From assembly GCF_001584615.1 (NCBI RefSeq), contig NZ_LQQC01000010.1, positions 682,001-746,000 on the forward strand: 64,000 nucleotides of DNA. The letters run 5' to 3'. This stretch comes from Brevibacterium ravenspurgense (lineage in GTDB: Bacteria > Actinomycetota > Actinomycetes > Actinomycetales > Brevibacteriaceae). The notes under the pieces are model-generated. The model was given only the letters and a program-made list of their open reading frames with translations. It searched no databases and was not told where the DNA came from. The translations under genes were made by a program, and so were the position numbers. Positions 28,288 to 36,580 of this stretch are shown here, piece after piece (positions within the stretch are counted from its first letter, which is position 1; every line of letters starts with the position of its first letter).

Positions 28288-28929
28288 TCAGCGAACCCTT
28301 ACAGAGTCGAGCCCAGGGCATGACGAGATGCGGTCTATTGTCTCCACGTCAGCGGCTACGACGGTGAACGGCGCATCCCAATGCGAATCGAGCATCCAGA
28401 ATCTGTCATCGGCCCACATCAAGTTAGGCCACTCGATCCAACCATCAGCTGTACACAGCGACTCCATCAGCTCAAGACCCGTACCAGTGAACTGGCACAT
28501 GAGGAACCGTTCACCGCCGACAGCCACAAGTCGTTGATCAGATGCGATGATCCGACCTTCCGCGTTGCGATGCATACCGGTGTGCGGTGAGGACGGGGTA
28601 ACAAGAACATCCGCGCTGAAGCCAAGGTGCACAGATGTCCGAACGGGGCACAGAATCTGCAGCAGGATCTTCGCTTGAGCATGATCCAGTTCCCCAGTAG
28701 TAGGTGAGAATCGATCCGATCCCGTTGAAAGTTCGATTGCGTCCGCGCCTCGAGACTTGTCAGCCTCTAGCCATTTGAGCGGTTGGCCGTTCTCGTCCTC
28801 AAAAGGATGGAGAATCGCCGCAGCTGACATGTTGCCGAAATCTGGTATTCGTGTGGTCAGGCTCAGTCCGAGCACATCGACCTGCAAAGGCTCTCGGCTC
28901 GTCAACCAGGCCGTACCGTCATAGGTCAT
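28288..28929 (-). CDS. Orphan hypothetical protein of low GC
   Basis: 213 residues, no recognised domain, no signal peptide or membrane segment. Features seen are an acidic overall composition, several Trp residues (PNLMWADDRFWMLDSHWDAPF) and a cysteine pair far apart. A sampled stretch (28381-28440) is 52% GC, against the low 60s or more in neighbouring genes, and codon use is mixed. GGAGA lies 7 bases before the ATG. It lies 46 bp downstream of the Nudix gene on the same strand. Composition suggests recent transfer; function unknown. Confidence 0.65.
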   Translation of the reverse strand: MTYDGTAWLTSREPLQVDVLGLSLTTRIPDFGNMSAAAILHPFEDENGQPLKWLEADKSRGADAIELSTGSDRFSPTTGELDHAQAKILLQILCPVRTSVHLGFSADVLVTPSSPHTGMHRNAEGRIIASDQRLVAVGGERFLMCQFTGTGLELMESLCTADGWIEWPNLMWADDRFWMLDSHWDAPFTVVAADVETIDRISSCPGLDSVRVR

Positions 28930-28975
28930 CTGAAGATCTCCGATCGGCAGTCACCCGCTGCGCAGAAGCCGTCGG

Positions 28976-29512
28976 CTACGGCAGAACGCCGCAGTGGGCC
29001 AGCGCCAGTTTCACGATGGCGTGCTGGCCGTGGGCCATGTCTTCGGCCACAGTGTCGGCCAGTGCCTGGGCGGGCGTGTACCAGTCGACTGACAGCGCGT
29101 CTTGGCTGGGCTGGCATTCGCCGGTGACGGGAACCGTGTAGCACAGCGCAATCGCGTGCTGCCGCGGATCGTAATAGCGGGACTCACCCTCGGTCGGGAA
29201 GTACTCCGCCACGTGGAACGGGGTGAGGGACTCTGGAAGGCGGGGGAGTGCCAGCGGGCCCAGATCGCTTTCGAGGTGCCGCTGAAGGGCCGCTCGCAGG
29301 GGCTCGTGATACTTGACGCGCCCACCCACGAGTTCGCGTCCCAGACGGCCTTCCGACTGGCGCATGAGCAGGCCGATGCGTTCGACTTCGCCGGCCTGGC
29401 CCAGCAGCAGCGGCACGGCGTGCACGTAGGTGATCGGCAGGCGACGGCGAAGGTAGGCCAGTTCGTCTGCGGAGAACCAGTTGTCGTCGTAGTCCAGAGC
29501 GGTGCGCGTCAT
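28976..29512 (-). CDS. Nudix-fold protein with degenerate Nudix box (DUF4916-like)
   Basis: 178 residues. The region GRVKYHEPLRAALQRHLESDLG follows the spacing of a Nudix box (G-x5-E-x7-R-E-U-x-E-E-x-G), but the REUxEE core reads RHLESD: two of the three key glutamates are replaced, one by His and one by Ser, and the last by Asp. This pattern fits the actinobacterial DUF4916 group, whose hydrolase activity is uncertain. The ATG at 29512 has TACGAT 6 bases upstream and no ribosome site. It lies 40 bp after nadC. Confidence 0.75.
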   Translation of the reverse strand: MTRTALDYDDNWFSADELAYLRRRLPITYVHAVPLLLGQAGEVERIGLLMRQSEGRLGRELVGGRVKYHEPLRAALQRHLESDLGPLALPRLPESLTPFHVAEYFPTEGESRYYDPRQHAIALCYTVPVTGECQPSQDALSVDWYTPAQALADTVAEDMAHGQHAIVKLALAHCGVLP

Positions 29513-29518
29513 GGGGCC

Positions 29519-29524
29519 ATCGTA
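29519..29524 (-). promoter_or_regulatory. -10 box for leaderless Nudix gene
   Basis: TACGAT on the minus strand, 6 bases before the ATG, located in the nadC/Nudix gap. Confidence 0.5.
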
Positions 29525-29552
29525 GCGGCAGAAACCGCTCCGATGGGGTGGT

Positions 29553-30455
29553 TCAGTCGAGTGCGTCAAGTCCCAGGTCGAGGTTGACAACAGAGTGGGT
29601 GAGAGCGCCGACTGAAATGACGTCGACACCGGTGGCCGCGATGTCGGCAATCGTGTTCAGGTTGACGCCGCCGCTGGCTTCCACAACGGCGCGGCCGGCC
29701 ACCTGCTCAACTCCCTTCCGCAGCTGATCGGGAGTGAAGTTGTCGAGCATGATGGTGCCGATCCCAGCTGCAACCACCGGTTCGATCTGTTCGTGCCGGT
29801 CGACTTCCACCTCGACGTGCACGGTGTGGCCCAGTTCAGCGATACCAGCGCGCAGAGCTTCCGTGAGCGCGTCTCCTTCGCCCAGCAGCGACAGGTGGTT
29901 GTCTTTCAGCATTACGGCGTCAGACAGTCCGCGGCGATGATTGTGTCCACCACCGCAGCGCACGGCGTAGCGCTCCAGGAACCGCAAGCCCGGGGTGGTC
30001 TTGCGGGTGTCCGCAACCCGAACAGAGCCCTGCCCGCTCGAGCTGCGCGCAAAGCCGCGCTGCGCCTCGTCAGTGAACTTCTTGGTGACAGCGGCAATTG
30101 CGCACATGCGCTGCAGCAGGTTCAGCCCCAGGCGCTCGCCCAACAGCACCGCGCGTGCCGGCCCTGACATTCGGATCAGGTGGTCGCCGGTTGTGAACTC
30201 CTGCCCGTCGGCAACGAGCACCTCGACCTCGACCGGCGCGGTCCTGCTTTCTTCAGCGGCAGCCGTCATGACTTCGGCGAAGACTCCGCCATCGGCCATC
30301 ACACCCGGTTCGCGGGCGGACACAACACCAGTGAAGAGAGCAGACTCGGGAATGAAGGTCTGTGCCGTGATATCGCCGGCCGGTGCGTCTTCGACAAAGG
30401 AGCGCTCAATGAGGTTTCGCAGTTCGAGGCGGCTGATGGCGGGAGTGCTTGTCAT
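29553..30455 (-). CDS. nadC: Nicotinate-nucleotide pyrophosphorylase (carboxylating)
   Basis: Quinolinate phosphoribosyltransferase: quinolinate plus PRPP gives nicotinate mononucleotide and CO2 in de novo NAD synthesis. 300 residues with RKTTPGLRFLERYAVRCGGG and HRRGLSDAVMLKDNH, and a C-terminal barrel ending ISVGALTHSV. The ATG at 30455 has AAAGGA upstream; the reading frame extends further but without similarity. nadA and nadB are not in the window. Confidence 0.95.
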   Translation of the reverse strand: MTSTPAISRLELRNLIERSFVEDAPAGDITAQTFIPESALFTGVVSAREPGVMADGGVFAEVMTAAAEESRTAPVEVEVLVADGQEFTTGDHLIRMSGPARAVLLGERLGLNLLQRMCAIAAVTKKFTDEAQRGFARSSSGQGSVRVADTRKTTPGLRFLERYAVRCGGGHNHRRGLSDAVMLKDNHLSLLGEGDALTEALRAGIAELGHTVHVEVEVDRHEQIEPVVAAGIGTIMLDNFTPDQLRKGVEQVAGRAVVEASGGVNLNTIADIAATGVDVISVGALTHSVVNLDLGLDALD

Positions 30456-30594
30456 TTCGGCATCCTTTCGACGCTGGCTGGTTCCTGGGCCGCGGGAGGC
30501 TGTTTCGCTGAACACACGCAGACTACGGGATCCGCGCCGCGCATGGGGTCCGGCACGTCCGGAAACTGAGACCTAGATCAAAGCGTGTGGCCGG

Positions 30595-30625
30595 TTGCAC
30601 AGTGCGTTGTCGGTCACGCTAGACT
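30595..30625 (+). promoter_or_regulatory. Promoter of the prp operon
   Basis: TTGCAC (30595-30600) and TAGACT (30620-30625) with a 19-base spacer. The -10 is followed directly by the 18-bp palindrome, and the leader to prpD is about 70 bases. Confidence 0.5.
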
Positions 30626-30643
30626 TATCTTGATATCAAGATA
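30626..30643. promoter_or_regulatory. 18-bp perfect palindromic operator before prpD
   Basis: TATCTTGATATCAAGATA is perfectly self-complementary and starts at the base after the -10 box, over the expected transcription start. A repressor bound here would block initiation. No copy was noticed elsewhere in the window, and no regulator gene is adjacent. Confidence 0.75.
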
Positions 30644-30702
30644 CTTTCGGGGTGCGCACCCCCGCGCACCTTCGCGACCATGGTCGACCCAGAGGAGAAC
30701 CC

Positions 30703-32199
30703 ATGATCAACCACGAAGTACGCACGTACAAGAGCTCGGAAAAGCTGGCACACGAAGACCAGCTCGCCTACAAGATGGCCGAAGTCGCCGTCGACCCGGT
30801 TCCGGTCGACGCTGACGTTCAGGACATGGTCATCAACCGCGTCATCGACAACGCCGCCGTTGCCGCCGCGTCGGTCCACCGCAAGGCCCCCACCTCGGCG
30901 CGCGAGCAGGCCATGCCGCACAAGCTGGCTCCCGGTGCCAACATCTTCGGTCTGGCCACCGACTACCGCGTGTCCCCCGAATGGGCAGCATGGGCAAACG
31001 GCGTTGCAGTCCGCGAACTCGACTTCCACGACACCTTCCTCGCGAAGGAGTACTCGCACCCCGGTGACAACATCCCGGCCGTTCTCGCAGTTGCCCAGCA
31101 CAAGGGCATCGGCGGCAAGGACCTCATCAACGGCATCGCCACCGCATACGAAATGCAGGTCGACCTGGTCAAGGGCATCTGCCTGCACGAACACAAGATC
31201 GACCACGTGGCACACCTCGGTGTCGCTTCGGCAGCCGGCATCGGCGCCATGCTCCACCTGGACAAGGAAGTCATCTTCCAGGCCATCGGCCAGGCACTCC
31301 ACGTGACCACGGCAACCCGCCAGTCGCGCAAGGGCGAAATCTCGTCCTGGAAGGCGCACGCACCGGCATTCGCCGCCAAGATGGCAATCGAATCGGTTGA
31401 CCGCGCAATGCGCGGCGAGGGCGCCCCGAACCCCATCTACGAAGGCGAAGACGGCTTCATCGCCTGGATCCTGTCCGGTCCGGAAGCCCGCTACACCGTC
31501 CCGCTGCCTGGCAAGGGCGAAAGCAAGCGCGCCATCATGGACACCTACACCAAGGAGCACTCCGCCGAATACCAGGCGCAGGCTCTCATCGACCTCGCCC
31601 GCAAGATGGGCAAGCAGATCGACGACTTCTCGAAGATCAAGAAGATCACGATCCACACCTCGCACCACACCCACTACGTGATCGGAACGGGTGCAAACGA
31701 CCCGCAGAAGATGGACCCGAAGGCTTCGCGCGAAACCCTCGACCACTCGATCATGTACATCTTCGCCGTCGCCATGGAAGACCAGGGCTGGCACCACAAC
31801 GACTCCTACGCACCGGAGCGTGCTGGACGTCCCGAAACGGTCGAACTGTGGCACAAGATCGAAACCCGCGAAGACCCCGAGTGGACCCGCCGCTACCACT
31901 CGACCGACCCGGACGAAATGGCTTTCGGCGGTCGCGTGGAAATCGAATTCGAAGACGGCTCGACCCTCGTCGACGAACTCGCTGTCGCAGACGCTCACCC
32001 CAACGGTGCACGTCCGTTCGAGCGCGCTGACTACATCAAGAAGTTCCACACGCTTGCGGACGGCATCGTGTCGGACTCCGAACAGAAGCGCTTCATCGAC
32101 CTGGCCGAAAACCTCGCCGACCTCGACGGCAAGGCAATCGGCGAACTGTCGTTCGTCGTCGACGGCCTGGACAAGACCACCACATCGGGCATCTTCTGA
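30703..32199 (+). CDS. prpD: 2-methylcitrate dehydratase
   Basis: MmgE/PrpD-family enzyme of the methylcitrate cycle, dehydrating 2-methylcitrate during propionyl-CoA breakdown. 498 residues with [38 protein letters not shown] and [13 protein letters not shown] segments typical of the family. AGAGGAG lies 6 bases before the ATG. Codons are strongly C-ending (GAC, ATC, CTC, GTC), as in the ftsH and clpC genes, which fits high expression. First gene of prpD-prpB-prpC. Confidence 0.95.
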   Translation: MINHEVRTYKSSEKLAHEDQLAYKMAEVAVDPVPVDADVQDMVINRVIDNAAVAAASVHRKAPTSAREQAMPHKLAPGANIFGLATDYRVSPEWAAWANGVAVRELDFHDTFLAKEYSHPGDNIPAVLAVAQHKGIGGKDLINGIATAYEMQVDLVKGICLHEHKIDHVAHLGVASAAGIGAMLHLDKEVIFQAIGQALHVTTATRQSRKGEISSWKAHAPAFAAKMAIESVDRAMRGEGAPNPIYEGEDGFIAWILSGPEARYTVPLPGKGESKRAIMDTYTKEHSAEYQAQALIDLARKMGKQIDDFSKIKKITIHTSHHTHYVIGTGANDPQKMDPKASRETLDHSIMYIFAVAMEDQGWHHNDSYAPERAGRPETVELWHKIETREDPEWTRRYHSTDPDEMAFGGRVEIEFEDGSTLVDELAVADAHPNGARPFERADYIKKFHTLADGIVSDSEQKRFIDLAENLADLDGKAIGELSFVVDGLDKTTTSGIF

Positions 32200-32231
32200 T
32201 CTCTGACTTCAGTCACTGATCAGAAGATGAC

Positions 32232-32269
32232 GTGCGCCTGCCGCGTCCGCGCGGACGCGGCAGGCGCAC
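32232..32269. repeat. 38-bp perfect palindrome between prpD and prpB
   Basis: Two 19-bp arms with no spacer, centred at 32250/32251 and very GC-rich, without a T run. In RNA it would be a stable hairpin, possibly limiting read-through or protecting mRNA ends. Confidence 0.7.
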
Positions 32270-32305
32270 ACCGAAGCCCACTGGAAACCATCAGAAGGGA
32301 AACAC

Positions 32306-33211
32306 ATGCTTGGAGCAACCACTCCGGCACACAAGCGCCGCGAAGAGTTCCGTCGGCTGCTGGCCGGAGACAAAATCGTTCAGTTCCCCGGAGCCATCAA
32401 CCCGATCAACGCTCAGATCATCGAGCAGGAGGGCTTCGAAGGCGTCTACATCTCCGGCGGTGCTTTCTCCGCTGACCAGGGCCTGCCCGACATCGGCCTG
32501 ACCACGCTGACGGAAGTCGCCGAGCACGGTCGCGCCATTTCCCGCGTGACCAACCTGCCCACCTTCATCGACGCCGACACCGGCTGGGGCGAAGCGATGA
32601 ACGTCGCCCGCACGGTGCAGGAAATGGAAGACGCCGGAATCGCCGGTATGCACCTGGAAGACCAGGTCAACCCCAAGCGCTGCGGCCACCTGGACGGCAA
32701 AGAGATCGTCAGCACCGAGGAAATGGTCAAGCGCATTTCCGCCGCAGTGCGCGGCCGCCGCGACGAGAACTTCGTCCTGTGCGCCCGCACCGACGCTCGC
32801 GCGGGTGAAGGCCTCGATGCTGCAATCGACCGCGCGAAGGCCTACATCGACGCCGGTGCGGACCTCATCTTCCCCGAAGCTATGCGCGACCTCGGCGAAT
32901 TCGAAAAGTTCGCCAAGGCCGTCGACGCCCCGATCCTTGCCAACATGACCGAGTTCGGCAAGAGCGAACTGTTCACCACGCAGCAGCTCGAATCGGCCGG
33001 CGTGAAGCTCGTCATCTACCCCGTCACCACGCTGCGCCTGGCAATGGGCGCCATCAAGCGCGGCCTGCAGGTCATCCGCAAGGAAGGCACGCAGGAAAGC
33101 CTTGTCAGCACCATGCAGACCCGTGCTGACCTCTACGAAACGATTGACTACTCGGCGTACAACGAGTTCGACGCCCACGTCTTCAACTTCTCACAGGAGG
33201 GTCACCAGTGA
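32306..33211 (+). CDS. prpB: 2-methylisocitrate lyase
   Basis: Cleaves methylisocitrate to pyruvate and succinate. 301 residues; isocitrate-lyase superfamily signature K124-R-C-G-H128 and the metal-binding DADTGWG and LEDQVNPK regions. The ATG has GAAGGGA upstream. It follows the 38-bp palindrome and overlaps prpC by four bases (GTGA). Confidence 0.95.
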   Translation: MLGATTPAHKRREEFRRLLAGDKIVQFPGAINPINAQIIEQEGFEGVYISGGAFSADQGLPDIGLTTLTEVAEHGRAISRVTNLPTFIDADTGWGEAMNVARTVQEMEDAGIAGMHLEDQVNPKRCGHLDGKEIVSTEEMVKRISAAVRGRRDENFVLCARTDARAGEGLDAAIDRAKAYIDAGADLIFPEAMRDLGEFEKFAKAVDAPILANMTEFGKSELFTTQQLESAGVKLVIYPVTTLRLAMGAIKRGLQVIRKEGTQESLVSTMQTRADLYETIDYSAYNEFDAHVFNFSQEGHQ

Positions 33212-34329
33212 CCGAACAGGAAATCAAGAAGGGCCTGGCCGGTGTTGTCGTCGACACCACCGAAATCTCGAAGGTCGTTCAGGAAACCAACTCGCTGACC
33301 TACCGCGGCTACCCCGTGCAGGAACTGGCCGCCAACTGCAGCTTTGAAGAAGTCGCCTACCTCATCTGGAACGGCGAACTGCCCAACGCTGAACAGCTCG
33401 CTGAATTCACCAAGCGCGAACGCAGCCAGCGCGACATCGACCCCAAGCTGGTCGACCTGATCCTGGGTCTGCCGAAGGACACCCACCCCATGCACGTCGT
33501 GCAGACCGCGGTGGCCTACCTCGGCGCCGTTGACCCGCAGGCTGAAGACAACAGCCCGGAAGCCGACCGCGCAAAGGCCGAGCGCCTCTACGCTCAGCTG
33601 CCGACCGTTGTGGCCATCGACCACCGTCGTCGCCACGGACTCGACCCGATCGCGCCGAAGGAAGACCTGACCTACGCGGAGAACTTCTTCCACATGGTCT
33701 TCGGCGAAGTTCCGGCGAAGGAAGTTGTTCGCTGCTTCGACATTTCGCTCATCCTCTACGCCGAGCACTCCTTCAACGCATCGACCTTCACCGCTCGCGT
33801 CATCACCTCGACGACCTCCGACATGCACTCCTCGGTCGCCGGTGCGATCGGCGCGCTCAAGGGCGCCCTGCACGGCGGTGCAAACGAAGCCGTCATGGCG
33901 ACCCTGGCTGAAGTCGGCACGGCTGACAAGGCTAAGGAGTACATCGACAACGCGCTTGCCAACAAGCAGAAGATCATGGGCTTCGGCCACCGCGTGTACA
34001 AGAACGGCGATTCGCGCGTTCCCACCATGCGCGCAGCGTTTGAAGACATGGTCAAGGTCAAGGGTGCGAACGAACTTCTGGACCTCTACAACACGTTCGA
34101 AGAAGAGTTCGTGTCCCGCAAGGGCATCTACCCGAACCTCGACTACCCGTCGGGTCCGGCCTACCACCTGATGGGCTTTGACACTGAACAGTTCACGCCC
34201 ATCTTCGTCATGGCCCGCATCACCGGCTGGACGGCGCACATCATGGAGCAGACCGCGAACAATGCTCTGATCCGCCCGCTGTCGGCCTACTCGGGCTACG
34301 ACCAGCGCGAGGTTCCCACCGACCGCTGA
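33208..34329 (+). CDS. prpC: 2-methylcitrate synthase
   Basis: Condenses propionyl-CoA with oxaloacetate. 373 residues of the short citrate-synthase type. Catalytic histidines are in AEHSFNASTF and GFGHRVYK, with the aspartate in the C-terminal part (EEEFVSRKGIYPNLDYPSG). The GTG at 33208 has AGGAGG 8 bases upstream inside prpB. The operon context supports methylcitrate rather than citrate synthase. Confidence 0.94.
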   Translation: MTEQEIKKGLAGVVVDTTEISKVVQETNSLTYRGYPVQELAANCSFEEVAYLIWNGELPNAEQLAEFTKRERSQRDIDPKLVDLILGLPKDTHPMHVVQTAVAYLGAVDPQAEDNSPEADRAKAERLYAQLPTVVAIDHRRRHGLDPIAPKEDLTYAENFFHMVFGEVPAKEVVRCFDISLILYAEHSFNASTFTARVITSTTSDMHSSVAGAIGALKGALHGGANEAVMATLAEVGTADKAKEYIDNALANKQKIMGFGHRVYKNGDSRVPTMRAAFEDMVKVKGANELLDLYNTFEEEFVSRKGIYPNLDYPSGPAYHLMGFDTEQFTPIFVMARITGWTAHIMEQTANNALIRPLSAYSGYDQREVPTDR

Positions 34330-34344
34330 CCCAAGCAGCACACT

Positions 34345-34379
34345 CGAGGCGGAGTCCGGCTTTCCTGGGCTCCGCCTCG
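34345..34379 (+). terminator. Terminator hairpin after prpC
   Basis: CGAGGCGGAG (34345-34354) pairs with CTCCGCCTCG (34370-34379). Confidence 0.75.
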
Positions 34380-34432
34380 TGTGCATATCGGCACCTTCCG
34401 CACACACAGAACTTGCCAAACAGAGGAGAGAA

Positions 34433-35224
34433 ATGACCGGTCAGCAGCCCACCCCCGCAGAAATTCCCCTGGTGGACGGCTTCGAATACGGTGTCGAAGA
34501 CGGCATTGCCACACTCACGATTTCCCGCCCGGAGAAGCGCAACGCGCTGTCGCGTGAAATGTGGTTGGCGCTGCCGGAGATCCTCCCGGCAATCGACGCC
34601 GATCCGAACGTGTCGGTGCTCATCATCACCGGTGCCGGCGGCCACTTTTCGGCAGGTTCGGACATCAACGACCTCAACGTGCCGCTGCACGAATTCTGGA
34701 ACACGAACGCAAACGCCGAAGCCGCGATTGAAAACGTCGACATTCCGACGATCGCCGCGATTGAGGGCAACTGCGTTGGCGGCGGTACGGAAATCGCTGC
34801 CGCGTGCGATGTGCGGATTGCCAAGCCCGGTTCGATCTACGGTGTGACCGCAGGCCGTCTGGGACTCGTCTACCCGCCCGGACCCACGCGCAGACTCGCG
34901 GCCGTTCTGGGGGAGTCTTTTGCCCGCTACATTCTGCTCACAGCAGACATCGTCGACTTCGACCGGATGAACAACCTGGGCTTCTTCCACGAAGTGTCCG
35001 ACGACCCGCTGGCCACGGCAATCGAAAAGGCCAAGACAATTGCGGGGCGGTCTGCTCTGTCGCAGACGGCCGCCAAGAGGATTCTGCGCGGGGAAGACCT
35101 CACGGCTGCCGAGGGCAGCTGGCTGGCTGAAAGCTACTCCTCTGAGATCAGCAGGGGACAGGAGGCGTTCTTCGAACGCCGCCGTCCCGATTTCACCATC
35201 AGCAGGACGGATTTCCCCGACTGA
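34433..35224 (+). CDS. Enoyl-CoA hydratase/isomerase family protein (crotonase)
   Basis: 263 residues. The oxyanion-hole segment GGHFSAGSDIND and CVGGGTEIAAACD are present, the latter with E120 at the position of crotonase Glu144. The second catalytic Glu (Glu164 in rat crotonase, in FGQPE) is replaced: the aligned segment reads YGVTA, giving A140. A classical hydratase is therefore doubtful; isomerase, decarboxylase or hydrolase activity is possible. AGAGGAGAG lies 4 bases before the ATG. Position after prpDBC suggests, but does not prove, a link to acyl-CoA metabolism. Confidence 0.85.
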   Translation: MTGQQPTPAEIPLVDGFEYGVEDGIATLTISRPEKRNALSREMWLALPEILPAIDADPNVSVLIITGAGGHFSAGSDINDLNVPLHEFWNTNANAEAAIENVDIPTIAAIEGNCVGGGTEIAAACDVRIAKPGSIYGVTAGRLGLVYPPGPTRRLAAVLGESFARYILLTADIVDFDRMNNLGFFHEVSDDPLATAIEKAKTIAGRSALSQTAAKRILRGEDLTAAEGSWLAESYSSEISRGQEAFFERRRPDFTISRTDFPD

Positions 35225-35328
35225 TTGAGGTGCCGGGCGGGGCCGAGTGCGGCCCGGTTGATGCTTTTGCCCCGACAGGTCAACGGGCTTCGACACCCGA
35301 GGTGTGGCCGGTGTCATACTGAGTGTTA

Positions 35329-35404
35329 ACCGGCTCTCATCTGCCGGTCGCTGATGAGTTTTCGCTCGTCAGACAGGACTAGCTCACCAGCGGTTCTGCC
35401 GGTG
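35329..35404 (+). ncRNA. Structured leader, three successive hairpins
   Basis: ACCGGC/GCCGGT (35329-35334/35343-35348), CTGATGAG/CTCGTCAG with one G-U (35351-35358/35365-35372), and CACCAGC/GCCGGTG with one mismatch (35385-35391/35398-35404) lie back to back, ending 16 bases before the next ATG. It could be a cis-regulatory RNA; I do not recognise a known riboswitch class. Confidence 0.4.
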
Positions 35405-35420
35405 GGCGAAGGGAGGCCCC

Positions 35421-36326
35421 ATGGCGAAGAAAGACATTCTGGTTAGCTTCGGCATCGACATCGACGCGGTGTCCGGATGGCTCGGCTCCTACGGCGGACA
35501 GGACTCACCCAACGACATTCAGCGCGGCATCTACGCCGGTGAAATCGGTGTTCCCCGCCTGCTGAAGATGCTCACGAAGCGGGAACTTCCCGCAACCTGG
35601 TTCGTGCCGGGACACTCGGCTGAAACCTTCCCCGAACAGGTCAAGATGATCGTCGACGCCGGACACGAAATCGGCGCACACGGCTACAGCCACGAAAACC
35701 CCGTGGACATGACCGCCCAGCAGGAACGCGACGTCATGGAGCGCTCCCTGGAGGTCCTGAGCAAGCTCTCCGGAAAACAGCCGAAGGGCTACGTCGCTCC
35801 CTGGTGGGAAATGTCAGCCCGCACAGCGGACCTTCTGCTGGAATTCGGCTTTGACTACGACCACTCGCAGAGCCACGGAGACTTCGTCCCCTACTACGCG
35901 CGGACCGGCGAAAAGTGGACGAAGATCGACTACTCCAAGCAGGCCTCCGAATGGATGGTGCCGATGGAATACGGCACCACCGTCAACCTGGTGGAGATCC
36001 CTGCCAACTGGTACGTCGACGACCTCCCGCCGATGATGTTCATCAAGGGCAGCCCGAACTCGCACGGCTTCGTCAACCCCCGGTCGATCGAAGAGCTGTG
36101 GAAAGACCAGTTCGACTGGGTGTACCGGGAACTCGACTACGCGATCTTCCCGATCACTATCCACCCGGACGTCGCCGGCCGTCCGCAGGTGTTGCTCATG
36201 CTCGAGCGTCTGATCGACTACATCGGCGGTCACGACGGCGTGCGCTTTGTCGACATGCAGACCATGGCGACGGACTTCCGCGAACGCTACCCGTACGACA
36301 GTGACGAGCGCCCGCCCATGTGGTGA
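35421..36326 (+). CDS. Polysaccharide deacetylase-family protein (NodB fold, PuuE/imidase-like)
   Basis: 301 residues. The NodB metal triad is visible as an Asp in FGIDIDAVS and H-x3-H in [13 protein letters not shown]. No signal peptide, so it is cytoplasmic. The long N-terminal [19 protein letters not shown] and the C-terminal [17 protein letters not shown] resemble the allantoinase/cyclic-imidase branch of this family rather than peptidoglycan deacetylases. Substrate unknown. GAAGGGAGG precedes the ATG. Confidence 0.82.
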   Translation: MAKKDILVSFGIDIDAVSGWLGSYGGQDSPNDIQRGIYAGEIGVPRLLKMLTKRELPATWFVPGHSAETFPEQVKMIVDAGHEIGAHGYSHENPVDMTAQQERDVMERSLEVLSKLSGKQPKGYVAPWWEMSARTADLLLEFGFDYDHSQSHGDFVPYYARTGEKWTKIDYSKQASEWMVPMEYGTTVNLVEIPANWYVDDLPPMMFIKGSPNSHGFVNPRSIEELWKDQFDWVYRELDYAIFPITIHPDVAGRPQVLLMLERLIDYIGGHDGVRFVDMQTMATDFRERYPYDSDERPPMW

Positions 36327-36339
36327 ACTGACGCTTGCG

Positions 36340-36543
36340 TCAGCGCCGCCGCTCGCTGCGCTTGCGGGCCCACGCCTCGCGCAGCGAGCGGCCGGCCATG
36401 ACGACGCCGGCCAAGAAGAACGCCAGTGCGGCAAGCAGGAGGAACAGCCGCAGGTCTCGCAGCTGAGGCAGTCTGGAGAACACAACAGCTGCGACGGTCA
36501 TGATGAAAGTCGCCGCAATCCACGGTGCTCGGGTGTTCTGCAT
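36340..36543 (-). CDS. Small membrane protein
   Basis: 67 residues: two predicted membrane helices (about 8-24 and 31-52) and a basic C-terminal tail (RSLREAWARKRSERRR). Not assigned to a named family. TATTAT lies 7 bases before the ATG, so it may be leaderless. It diverges from ppx with 37 bp between start codons and converges on the deacetylase gene. Confidence 0.65.
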   Translation of the reverse strand: MQNTRAPWIAATFIMTVAAVVFSRLPQLRDLRLFLLLAALAFFLAGVVMAGRSLREAWARKRSERRR

Positions 36544-36550
36544 ACCTTCG

Positions 36551-36556
36551 ATAATA
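36551..36556 (-). promoter_or_regulatory. -10 box for the 67-residue membrane gene
   Basis: TATTAT on the minus strand, 7 bases before the ATG, only 11 bases from the ppx -10 box on the other strand. Confidence 0.45.
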
Positions 36557-36567
36557 GGGCCGCGCGG

Positions 36568-36573
36568 TAATAT
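36568..36573 (+). promoter_or_regulatory. -10 box for leaderless ppx
   Basis: TAATAT, 7 bases before the ATG at 36581. Confidence 0.5.
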
Positions 36574-36580
36574 GCTGACC

